Below the pieces are notes generated by a model that was not told the origin of the DNA, ran no database searches, and worked only from the letters and a program-made list of their open reading frames with translations. A stretch of 64,000 nt of DNA from contig NZ_JAVJSQ010000006.1 of the NCBI RefSeq assembly GCF_040219335.1, positions 186,001-250,000 on the forward strand, read 5' to 3'. Numbering within the stretch: position 1 is the stretch's first letter; every line of letters begins with the position of its first letter. Source of the DNA: Gimesia sp. (GTDB lineage Bacteria; Planctomycetota; Planctomycetia; Planctomycetales; Planctomycetaceae). The position numbers were made by a program, and so were the translations under genes. Below are positions 37,901 to 48,800 of this stretch, piece after piece.

Positions 37901-39393
37901 AAATGGGCGGTGGGGATATGAGTATGGGGATGTTTGGTGGAGGCAGTGCAGCCCGAAATGTCTACGGCTTTGCAGACCGCTTTTCCACGCTGGAACCAAT
38001 GACTCACGAACTGCCCGCGGGTAAGTATCAGATTCGGGTCTCCAGTACATTAGCGGGTTGGGGCAGAAAAGTGACACAGCCCCGGAATGATCGTGATGTA
38101 CTGGGAGGCGGACGTGGCTCGGAATCGATCGATAGCACACCGCAATATGATCTGAAAACGGTTGAAGTCAAGCCGGGAGAAATCGTCTCAGTAACGATCC
38201 AACTGGATTACAGTAAACTGGCTAAGAATCATCCGGACTGGTCCCGGGGTGGACTGTTCCGTTTTTACTGGTCGAACACAGGTCAGCACAACTTAAAGAT
38301 CTACACACTCTCCCTGCCACAGGCACGCGTCGTTCAGAAACTGCTGGAAGCGTGTGCGGTTGGAAAGCCGGATGTACCTGAATCTATTTTATTCAATATT
38401 GCGACAGCGGATAGTACATCTGGTCCTGTGGAGTCACTCAAAGAGCTGTTCAACAATGGTCAGCATCCTGCCTGGAAGACGATGATCGTTCCCGGCAAAA
38501 CAAATGAGACGTGGCGACTGGCACAGCAGATGATAGGTGGTTCTTTCTCACAGGGGGCGGGTATCGGCGGCTTTGTGAACCCATTCGGCGGAGGCACATT
38601 CGAAAACAATCGCACCCAGTCTCAGCAGCAGCAAGTCTTTCCCGGACAGGAATCAGGAACTCTGAACCCATTCAGTCAACAACCAGTACAGGCGACAAAA
38701 CCTCATCCCGCGCGAACTCCGTATAAATCTGTCGTCATCTTCGGTAAAGACCCGGGCATGAGCATCGATCTGGCCCCACTCAAGGCCGATTCCGGCACGC
38801 GGATCATGAAACGCGTGCAACGCGGGGCGAGTACCTTCGAAGTGACGCCGGGTGAGTACGCTGTCACGGTCAGCACCCAACTCGTCGGCTGGGCCACCAA
38901 TGGCCGATCCGCACGCTATGTTGACTCAGAATTGAATGTGATCGGTGATAAACCAGTCGAGAAAACGCTGCACTATAATTTCCAGAAACTGGCGGAGAAT
39001 CACCCGATCTGGAAAGCAGACGAGCACTTCTACTTCCTCTGGCCGAATCCCCAACAGGGCGTCGGTATGGAATTCGACTTTTCAGCGCAGCAGGCAAAAG
39101 TGGTTCAGGAACTGTTGCAAGCATTCGCAGACGGCAAGCCCGATGTTCCGGAAACCAAGCTCCTTAAGATCTTCGGAAATGTCATCGAGTTGGATAAGTC
39201 GTCCAACAGCCAGTTAAAGTCACTGGAAGATATTTTCTCCGATATCAAGCAGCCTGACTGGAAACAACTGATCGTGCCGGGTCAGTCAGAGAAAACCAGG
39301 CGGCTCGTCGATCCCAAATTTCAGCAGCGACAACAGGCAAACTCACAAGCTACTGAAAAAAGCAGCGAGCCTGTGGGAGGGGGAGTAAAATGA
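34915..39393 (+). CDS. Giant membrane Ser/Thr protein kinase with duplicated C-terminal domain
   Basis: The 1,492-residue protein begins with a helical leader typical of planctomycete kinases (AALEKKTPAERAQFLDE). The kinase domain (residues about 101-365) has the Gly-rich loop IGQGGMGIVF, Lys131 in VAIKVM, HRDIKPANILL with Asp224, DFGLA with Asp243 and GTPQYMSPEQ, so it should be active. A Pro-rich linker leads to about twelve membrane spans (residues about 410-865). The rest is an exported or cytoplasmic region with two related copies of an unrecognised domain (about 964-1203 and 1270-1468). These share KLA-NHP-W, KPDVPE and a WK-x3-VPG-x9-RL ending. A Met/Gly-rich stretch lies in copy 1. 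It overlaps the next gene by four bases. Confidence 0.93.
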   Translation: MSDPAADNPEPTRENVNPQSVEGLFLAALEKKTPAERAQFLDETCGADLEQRRRVEALLLAYDDAGSFLEKSPVGSGTAEPLSLDFLAPSDDPNLLGTLGDYQVQEVIGQGGMGIVFRALDPKLNRIVAIKVMSPLLAVNPNARKRFLREAQAAAAVSHPHIVTIHAVDEATLPYLVMEYVVGQSLQEKLDKVGSLKVTEILRIGNQIAEGLAAAHKQGLIHRDIKPANILLENGVERVKITDFGLARAVDDVTITRTGEVSGTPQYMSPEQASGDRVDQRSDLFSLGAVMYAMCTGRSPFRASNLAAVVRRVCDDTPRPIQEVNEDIPEWLIEIIDCLLEKQPEHRIQTAAEIAELLGTHLARLQHPGYTPEARPPRAARPAPRQKIEVPQAPQPVETVADLEPELRHKTPGNLVGGMLLAVGVGIFLAFSLMRTGSQLEEVHLLDKVVKVSGTLLAIMVFSTIIYLVRGTEGRRLPATTWFLCLASLNLTLFLSFVLTLMVRMKVPLLNVEPDMYQVLLASLIALLGVSGFAVYQLWRFYQSLEPGQFNAMQQRDAWLFTIMGIGIWVLLVLWNWAEATGIIPAMMSISKDWQMVPVIVLALLGGLCLSVGFWLDQNLKKRLGLSAEDALEIPETVMAPQGKRGSQFDRIVVGVGAVLLVLPLLIWLFGISTGLHFTYSVSEMVLVSSLFFVPVGLLVMICGAQNLVEPDSRSEKVLDGLFLLACLFAGPVGILLYIARYLKRRDARAVGTLEQQPAPEGDPFVQEQRRSNKRVIIGVLVGIFLLLSSILVVQVWRHLNPTEQGFILNWGLNLVVVSAMLIAAYFIRRKGAAAAKRNPWVFMEWVTILVACLMLLSLFIPTLRNPANEKVILQYSGTTPISNVVVEADRYYQVQSWPYELIVEPGVQYIKVSFTASGQLVKFTKKIDKQPGEPLLVDLTSQIVAMTRNLQKPTPAELRGPGAILISGQVPPYLRAGIFPIDSSEWGDMMPGGMEMGGGDMSMGMFGGGSAARNVYGFADRFSTLEPMTHELPAGKYQIRVSSTLAGWGRKVTQPRNDRDVLGGGRGSESIDSTPQYDLKTVEVKPGEIVSVTIQLDYSKLAKNHPDWSRGGLFRFYWSNTGQHNLKIYTLSLPQARVVQKLLEACAVGKPDVPESILFNIATADSTSGPVESLKELFNNGQHPAWKTMIVPGKTNETWRLAQQMIGGSFSQGAGIGGFVNPFGGGTFENNRTQSQQQQVFPGQESGTLNPFSQQPVQATKPHPARTPYKSVVIFGKDPGMSIDLAPLKADSGTRIMKRVQRGASTFEVTPGEYAVTVSTQLVGWATNGRSARYVDSELNVIGDKPVEKTLHYNFQKLAENHPIWKADEHFYFLWPNPQQGVGMEFDFSAQQAKVVQELLQAFADGKPDVPETKLLKIFGNVIELDKSSNSQLKSLEDIFSDIKQPDWKQLIVPGQSEKTRRLVDPKFQQRQQANSQATEKSSEPVGGGVK

Positions 39394-39788
39394 AAGATCT
39401 ACTCACAACCGTCTCATCAATCTTTGTGATTCTGTTCAGCCTGTCGGTGCTGTTTCTGGCGGAACCCACCGATACCAGAACTGCCCTTTCTACAGAGCAG
39501 CGAAACGATATATCAGATCGCCCTCCTGGAAAATCGTCTCTGCTCTTTACGCGAGTACAAGGGGCCAAAATTAAAAACGGCGTGTTGATCTTTATGACGC
39601 TCGAAGAGGCAGGCTTAGAAGACCATTACTTCCCCTTGCGAGGTAAATATGTGGTGCTCAGTCAGACACCGGACAAACAACTTCCGGTCAAATCCATCCA
39701 GTTCACGGAAGAAAGCGAGAACTGTCTGCGAATCAATATTTGTCCGTCGATTCAGATCAACCTGCTCGAAGAACTGACAGCCCTCTAG
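39390..39788 (+). CDS. Small exported protein coupled to the giant kinase, unknown function
   Basis: The 132-residue protein starts in the ATGA overlap with the kinase stop; GGGAGGGGGAG just upstream is a strong ribosome-binding site. A hydrophobic segment at residues 8-24 (SSIFVILFSLSVLFLAE) is a signal peptide or anchor, followed by a soluble beta-rich domain (AKIKNGVLIFMTLEEAG, KYVVLSQTPDKQLPVKSIQF, ENCLRINICPSIQINLLEEL). Two cysteines near the end could form a disulfide. No family is recognised. The overlap implies matched production with the kinase and perhaps a sensory or regulatory subunit, which is inferred only. Confidence 0.8.
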   Translation: MKDLLTTVSSIFVILFSLSVLFLAEPTDTRTALSTEQRNDISDRPPGKSSLLFTRVQGAKIKNGVLIFMTLEEAGLEDHYFPLRGKYVVLSQTPDKQLPVKSIQFTEESENCLRINICPSIQINLLEELTAL

Positions 39789-39811
39789 TCGGTTGTCGCC
39801 TGCTTGGATTC

Positions 39812-42800
39812 CTAAAAAGGAGTCAATTCCGTCTCGTCCTGAATGTCCAGAAAGAATTCGTCAGTGTCATCCAGAGAGAAGTCCTGGTCGAATTCGAAGT
39901 TGATTTCCCAGTCGGGCAGCAGGCGGATACTGGGGGCGAGTGTACCCTGCATCACTCCGTCTTCTGAGTGTTCATATCCCAGAAGATGCCCCAGTTCATG
40001 GAAGAGCACAGTCTGTAGATCGAAACGGCCGTCTGCGTCACTGCCGGGCAACGCGATGAGACTCAGATCACTTTCATATACGAAATTAAAATCAGCAGCA
40101 GGACTTCCTTCCAGATACCAGCCGTATCCTGCCGCATTCACATCGATATAGATCGTCCCGCCAGCAACCTGTCCCAGCGCGTCACCTTCCAGATCGACCA
40201 CTTGAACAGTCGTGGCTTCCAGCATGACATTCTGTTCTGCAGAGAGACTGCCACTGACCTGATCGACAATCCGAGAGAAGGAAGTCGTCGCGACTGTTTG
40301 TGACAAGGGCGTCGCCGTCTGCTGCGGTGCACTCGACGTGTCAGCCACCAGCAGCTGATTCCAGGCATCCGGGAAGTTGGAGGGGTAGGTGACAATGGAA
40401 TGATTGGCTTTAGACTTCCCATAATTGGAAGCAAACAGCAGCAGATCCCGGAAGTGCACCCGGTCATCCTGATTCAAGTCTGCAAACCAGGCATAGTCCG
40501 AATCAGACAGGCTGGGAGTCGAATTATACACACTGGCAAACAGAATCAGATCCCGGAAATTAATGGCGTCGTCGTTATTGAGGTCATACGGGTTGGCGTA
40601 GATCTGGACAGCGGGGATCGCTTCAGTCGGCGTGACAAAGGGGGCGGCATTGGATAGCTGAACTTCGACGGAATTCGCCTGCAGTTCCAAATCTTCAGCA
40701 GGCAATATCTTTGTACTCAGATCGAGATCAATCTGATCCTGCGCCTGGGGAGTGAAGCGAATCCGGGCAAACAGCGTTCGCCGGTTAACCTGCAGTCCAG
40801 CCGTTGATGTTTCCGCATGCAGGTCGGTGATCGTTCCTGTTGAATCATCAATATCACCAGTCTGGTTTGTAGAGAACCGAGGCCCGTATTCGATTTCCAT
40901 CGCGGAGGCAACGGCCGAATTGTAAGACAGATCGACATCGACAGAGATGCTCCCCTGGCTGGTCTGATCGTTGGTCTGGACCCAGATTTCAATCCACCAT
41001 GTGGCCCACTCACTGACCCACGCCTCATGTTCGGGTAACTGGATGATCGAACCGTCCGGCTGTGTCGGGGTCGGGGAGGAGACCAGTCTCAGATTCACCT
41101 CTGCAGAGGCACTGTCATCATCGAGGATCGTAACTACGGCCCGGTCATCAGCCAGAATTACATTATGTCCATTAGCCTGCAGACCGGACAGGATCACTAA
41201 AAATGTTTCGTCAATTTCCAGCAGACCAGAATCGACAATCGGAATGCTGATTAACTGGGTCTGTGTTCCCGGCGTAAACGTCAGTGATCCCGATCTGTGA
41301 GCGTAGTCCGAAGGCGACTGGGCAGTCTGGCTGGCGGTTGCATAGTTGATGACCACCGGTGCATCGACGGGGGCATCCAGCGAGACGGTCACCTGCACAT
41401 TCGCGGCGGACTCATCCACCGAAATGTCGTCGATCGTGATATTGGACTGGTCAACATCCGTTATTGTCACCTCTGCCTGGTTACGACTCAGCGCGATATT
41501 CGCACCGCCGGCCTGCAGATTTGTGAATTGAACCAGGAACGATTCTGTCAGTTCCACCAGATCCGTGTCGATCAGAGGGATGCTGACCGTCTGTGAGACT
41601 TCACCCGGCTGAAACGTGACCGTACCTGCTGTAGGCTGGTAGTCCGCGTTCGCCAGGGCACTCTGGTCCAGCGTGTTGAAATCAAGAGAAACCGCCGCTT
41701 CGACTGGTTGGTCCAGTGTCAGTGAAACAAGTGCGACTCCCGCCGATTCATCGACAGTCACGTCGCTCATCGTCAGGTTGGCTTCTTCATTGTCTTCGAT
41801 GGTTACTTCGCCAGAATCACTGGCAAAAGTGAGTTGCGCCCCGTTCGCCTGAATATTCGAAAGCTGAACGTAAAATGATTCTAAACCTTCAACTATCTGA
41901 TCGTCGGTAATGGTGATCGTAATGCTCTTGGCCGTCTGTCCCTGAGTGAATGTCAGTCTGCCCGATTTCCCCAGATAGTCAGAATCGCTGACAGCGGATT
42001 GATCTATGGTGCTGTAATCAACTGAGATGTTCGCGTACACGGTATCTGTCAGATAGATATAGAGTCGGGCGACTCCTGCTGCTTCATCGACGGTGATATC
42101 GGTGATTGAAAACTGGGCCTGGTCATCATCAACGATGGAAACGTCTGCCTGGGAACGGCCGATGATCACCACATCGCTCTGTATGTTGAGGCCAGACAAA
42201 TTCACGTGAAAGTCTTCGATTTCTTCTACCTTGTCATTATCAATCAGGGCAACCGTGATTGTTTTGCTCTGTTCCCCAGGAGCAAAGGTCAGTGTTCCGG
42301 ACTGACTCTGGTAGTCGAGTGAGTTTCTGGCCTTCCCATCGGACAGTGAATAGTTCACTCGAACTTCGAAGCTTACCGGTTGATCCAGCGTGACTACGAC
42401 TTCAGCCGTCCCGTCTGCCTCATTGACGGTCAGGTCACTCACAATCAATTGTGCCTGTTCGTTATCCTGAATCGTAACCTCTCCCTGATGATCACCCATC
42501 ACGACATCTGCACTTCCGGCCTGAATGTTGGAGAGATTGATCAGAAAGCGTTCATCGAGTTCGATCGGATCGGAATTGATAAGAGCGATGGTAATACTCT
42601 GCGACTGCACACCGGGCAGGAAGGTCAGTGTGCCTGTTTGAGCCTGGTAATCTTCGGGAGAGAACGCCGAATCGTCTGCCGTTGCATAATCGATGGTGAC
42701 CGCGGATGTGACCGGGTGACTCAAAGAAACGGTCAAGACAGCAGTACCATCGGCTTCACTTACAATGATGTCGTCGATCGTAAACTGAGCCTGGTCATCA

Positions 42801-45800
42801 TCCCGAATTGTGACTTCTGCCTGGTCATCTGCCAGTAACACATCAAATCCATTGTTCTGTAGCTGGCTCAGATTGACCAGGAACTGCTCATCCGGTTCAA
42901 CGTGATCTGTGTCGATCAGGGGGATGCTGATGATCCTGGTCTGCTGACCGGCGGAAAAAGTGATCGTGCCGGACTGGCCCTCGTAGTCTTCGCTCGCAAA
43001 GGCTGTCTGATCTGCTGTTTCAAAGAAGACACTGATCTCACCTGCAACAGGATGATCGAGGGAAACGGTCACTTCCGCAGTCCCGTCAGCTTCATTGATG
43101 GAAATGTCATCAATCGTCAATTGCGCCTGATCATCGTCGGAGATGGTCACGACCGCCTGGTCATCGGCAAGAATCACATCGCGTCCGCTGGCCTGCAGGT
43201 TGGTCAAGTTCACGAGGAAGGATTTTTCCAGTTCCACCAGATCAGAATTAACGACAGGGATTGAAATGGTCCGTGTAAGTTCGCCGGGAGCGAATGACAA
43301 AGTAGCGGTCTGTAAAGAGTAATCATCAACGGCAATTGCTGACTGGTCTGCTGATGCATAGTCAACAGTGATAGTGGTGTCAATCGGCTGATTCAATGAA
43401 ACGGCAATTTCCACAGTGCCAGTATCTTCTTCGACTGTGATATCTTCGATAGTCAGACTGGCAACGTCGTTATCCTGGATCGTAATTTCTCCTTGCGATT
43501 TGGCAAAAACGACATCGGTTCCTCCTGACTGTATGTTTGATAGGAGCACCACCAGTCGTTCCTCCAATTCCACCTCGTCCGAGTCAAAGGTGGTAACTGT
43601 AATGGTTTTTGTCAGTTCACCCGGTGGAAATACCAGAAGTCCTGATTGCGCCTGATAGTCAGTGGATTCAGTTGCTGTCTGGTCAGAAGTGGTGAAGTCA
43701 ATCGTAACGGTAGTTGATACCGGTTGAGTCAATGTGACAGTTAAAATGGCTGTTCCCATAGATTCGTCGACTGAAACATCATCGATCGAAATACTGGCCT
43801 GGTCATTATCGCGAATAGTGACCTCTGCCTGATCGTCAGCCAACATGATATTTGCACCACCTGCCTGAAGATTGAACAGGTTAATCAGGAATATTTCGTC
43901 AGCTTCTATCTGATCTGAATCCACAATATTAAGAGTGATGACTTTTGTCTGCTCACCCGGAGCAAACGTTAGTGTGCCGTTCTGTGACTGATAGTCATCA
44001 ACATCGAGAGCTGACTGGTCTGCTGTGGCATAATCGACACTGACAGAAGTACTGGCTGGTACATCCTGCGAGACAGTGATCTCTACGGTACCCGCATCTT
44101 CATTGACTACGATATCTGCAATGGAAATGGCGGCTTGATCGTCATCTTTGATTGTGACTTCGGCTTGGTCATCGGCAAGAACAACGTTGAAGCCGTTATT
44201 CTGCAGGTTCAGCAGGTTGACGAGAAACATTTCGTCGGCTTCGATATTGTCAGAATCGATCAGGGGAATACTGATCGTTCTGAATAGTTGACCAGCCCCA
44301 AAAGTTAATGTGCCTGACTGCGCCAGGTAATCTTCCGTGTCAATCGCGGACAGGTTGGCCGTTGTGTAGTCGACGTTGATGGCTGAGGCAACGGGTTTGT
44401 CGAGTGATACTCTGACAGATGCTGTTCTCGCAGATTCATTAATGATGATGTCATCGATCGTAATCTGAGCCTGATCATCATTCTCGATAGTTCCCCTGGC
44501 ACTGGAGGTAGCCAGTATTGTTCCCTGGGAGGGATTTGAGAGGTATACATTAAACAATTCATCATTTTCGACTTGATTATCACCATTGATGATAATGGAA
44601 ATAGTCTGTGTTTGAACAATCGATTCCGGATCAGACTGGAAGATCACACTGCCAGTGTTGGATTCATAATCGTTAGTACCTTGTTTGGCTGACAGGTCAC
44701 TCGTGGTAAAGTCAACGACAGAAAGAAAGTTCAAATCACCCGCTTGTTGCCCCCGACGCTCTACGGTAAAGGTAAAGATGGTCTGGCCACTGTCTCCCTC
44801 GATCTTGCTTACATCATTAACAATGAAAATTTCAGGAACATAAGGTTGGAATACATAGAACTTACCGACATCAGTGCCAGCTTCATTATTCAAGGGGGCT
44901 CCAACTATCACTCGTTCGCCTGCGAATGCGACTGCGTACCCAAAAAAGTCATTCGGGTCACCATCCAGAGGCAATAGTGTTTGTGATTCAACCCACTGAT
45001 TGTCTATCAGTCGATAAAGAAAGGCTGCACCGGTATTACTTGAGGTTGATCCTGTGACTAATGTCGTCCCAGAGATACTAATAGAATCAAAACTGTAAAA
45101 AGGATCATTCTCTGGCGTTGGGAGTTGTTGTTGATAGGTCCAGGTACCTGTTCTGCTTCCAGAGACATTCTTATAAATAAAAATATCCCCACCTATATTA
45201 CTATTGCCATCAGGAGAGATGATTCCCAGATAATTATCATCGACGTAAAAATTAATTCCAAACCAGATATTTCCTGTTGAGGTCGGCTGTCCTATGACCT
45301 GCCTTTCAATCCAGGTGTCTGCGATATAATGAAATATATAAACGGCCCCCCCTCCAAATGGACTCTGGCCCGTATCTGCAGTGATTCCAGAAACAAAAAT
45401 CTGATGATTATTGATTTCTACCGCCGTGCCAAAACGATCGTAATAGTCTTTGTTGGACGCTGTGAGTTTTTGTGATTCTATCCAGGTGTTTCCCACTAAT
45501 TTGAAGACATACGCGGCCCCCGCTTCATCTTCATAGCTGAGATTTAATGCGTCATGATATGGCGAACCAACTACAATCGTAAAATCTTCAATCGCAACGG
45601 ATGTTCCAAAGTTATCATCCGCTTCCCCATCAGAGTTCGTGATTTTCTGGTCGAAGACCCAGCCGGAACCAATCCATCTGAAAATATAAGCAGAACCACT
45701 CTCTGCCCCGAGATCGTCATCACCTTTGGCGCCGATCACGATGGTCTCTCGGTCAATGGCCACACTGGTTCCAAAAAAATCTCCCTCTGTAGCGTCGAAT

Positions 45801-48800
45801 GCTGTTAGCGTCGAGTAGTAATCCCAGGTGTCATCGGAGTCATTATATGGCGTGCCTTGCTGGTTCCTGCGGTACACAAAAGCTGCTCCCGCGTTATTGG
45901 CGATTAAATCGCTGTCAATAGCACCGACAACCATAAAATCTTCATCAACGGCAATATCATTCCCAAAATGGTCAGTACTGTTGAGTGTGGGCGGGGGAAG
46001 GACGGACTGTGACTGGATTAACTCGGGGAAATCATCATTGATGATGGTCGCTGCTCCCGAAGTATTTCCAAGTAATGAACTGCCGACATGATTGAAGAGC
46101 AGTACTCCAAATCCTTCGTCAATTTCCTTTATCTGGTCTCCATGAATGGGGACGGTAATCGTCTGAGTTTGAGTCGTCTGGTTCGGGGCTGCCTGAAAAA
46201 CGATTGTCCCTTCTAAGGCAGTGTAGTCAATTCCTGCTGTAGCAGTCCTCTCGAAGGTTTTATATTCAATCGTCTCAGACTGATTTAAGTCTCCGGGATT
46301 CGTCCCTTTTCTCGTTACTGTAAAAGTAGCAGAAGAGGTTCCAGAGTCACCTTCGATTATCTGGATGTTATTAATCGAAATCGAACTTCGATCATTCAAT
46401 CTGTAAACATGAACCGAGCCACTACGGTATCCATGCGAAGTAGTGTCAGTTGGGGCACCAACCACAATCGTTTCATTATCAATCGCGAGATCATGAGCAA
46501 AACTACCTGAGGTCTCTTTGATTTTTGTCTGCAGGCTGTTATCCCAGCCATTTCCCGAGTTCTCATAAATATAAGCTGTGCCAGCCCCAAAATTTTCAGG
46601 TGAATTGTCGTAAATTGCTCCAATCACCAATTTATTATCGTGGATGGATACTGCTCGTCCATAATAAGCACTTGTATTTCCATCATCTGCATAGAGCTTT
46701 GTAGAGACTGTATCGCTCCAGTCATCACCAACTCTTGAGTAGACATATGCTGCACCATATCTGTTACCAAGAGTACTATCAAAGCTAGCTCCTACGGCAG
46801 CTGTATTATCATCGATTGAAACTGATACTCCGTAACGAGTGGGTTCAGTTAGATTATCGGGGGTGAATTTAAATTCTGTTGCATCAGACCAGCCTGATTC
46901 TCCTTTTGTATAAATATATGCTGCACCGTTGTGAGAGCCGTAAATTTCTTTACCAAATGAGCCCACAATTAGTGAATCGCCATTGATACCTACCGAAATC
47001 CCATATCCTTCATTATTTGTAGTAACTATCTTCGTTTTCGTGGCAGTTAACCAATTGCTGTCAGTGTTTGTGTAAACGTACACAGCTCCATAATCAACTT
47101 CGTTTGATATAAAGGGAGCGGTCAGTGCCGTTACTACAAGCTGATTGTCATCAATGTCAAACTCATAACCAAAGGTCGCATCAAAGTCCGGATCAGAATT
47201 AGTTAAGATCGTCTCGGTAGCATTGTTCCAGTCAGATCCCTGTTTCGTATAGATGTAGACACAACCATTTTGCAAGTTGGGGTCGTCATGTGATCTATTG
47301 TACCCATTTACCACAATGGTATTGCCATCAATGGCAACTTTGGATCCAAAAGTATCATAATCCTGTCCATCAGATGGAAAGAGAGCCGTTTCGAATTCCC
47401 AGAAGTCATCGAAATAAACATCAGGCGTGCCATTTAGATTTCGCTTGTAAATATACGCAGCACCTGCATTAATTCCGCGAAAGTTGTTATAGGGGGCGCC
47501 GACAACCAGGTAGTCACCATCGATTGCAACACTACTTCCAGTGCGGTCTCCAGGATGTTGGATAATGTCATCTGTGAGGGGACTTATTTTTTGTTCCGAA
47601 GAATTCCAGCCATTAATTCCATTCGAGAAAATATAAGCTGCACCACTATCGACTCCGTTAGTGTCTTCGAGAGGCGATCCAATTAAGATCTCACTTCCAT
47701 TGAAATCAATGCAGGATCCCCAAGAGCTGTTTTCTTCAAGTTCTGAAGATGTAAAAAATGATTCAGTAGCACCCGTCCAGCCCAAGATACCTTTTTCATA
47801 AATGTAGACTGCTCCCTGAGGGGGACCATCTTGAGGATGATTCTTAGCGCCAATCACAAGGATGTCATCAAGGAGAAAAACAGATGATCCAAAATTATCC
47901 CCTGAGTGAGGGGTGGATGCTTGGATTGTTGTTTTCTGGTACTCGTTCCAGCTGGACCCTTTTTGATAAATATGAACCGTACCATTTTCTGTATAGTCAT
48001 TCGCAGAAAATCCCGCTTCACCAATGACAACTGTGTCATTTCTCACAGATACACTTGATCCAAATGAAGGAGTTTCGCCGGTAAGTTTCACTTCTTCTGC
48101 TGAATTCCAGCCATCAATGCCTTTGGAATAGATATAGGCAGCAGAGACCTGGTCTCCTGTTCCGATCACGATTGTGTCACCACTTACCGCGACTGTTTCA
48201 CCAAAATAGGCTTGCAGTGGGTGGTCACTTGCTGCAAGTTTTACAGCTTCTGCGTTTTCCCAGCCTGATGCGTTCTTTGTAAAGACATAGGCTGCACCTC
48301 TATAGTATGGTGAACCTTGAACAAGGCTTGCACCGACAACGAGAGTGTTATTTTCGAGCGCGACAGACCAGCCAAAAGAACTACGATACGCTTCATCTGC
48401 TTCGGGGGAGATTAGTTTTGTTACTGTTGCATTTTTCCACCCTGACTCATCTTTGGTGAAAACAAATACGGCCCCAGTATTTTCATACTTCGGATTAACG
48501 TATGCATCAGCGAAGGGAGCACCTACGACGATCGTATTTCCTTCAATGGCGACCGAATGCCCAAACTGATCCGAGGACTGGTCATACCGATCTTCGAAAT
48601 CGGGAGTGATACTTGATAATGTCGTTTCAAACACCCAAGTGTCATCTGACCGATCATTCGCTGTTCCTTGATTGTCACGTGCGTAAACATAGGCTAAACC
48701 GGAGGAACCAATATTAAAGCCGTTCCTGTAACTTCCAACCACCAGGTAGTCGTCACTGATTGCGACTGCTGATCCAAAATATTCTCTGAGGTTTGAATCT

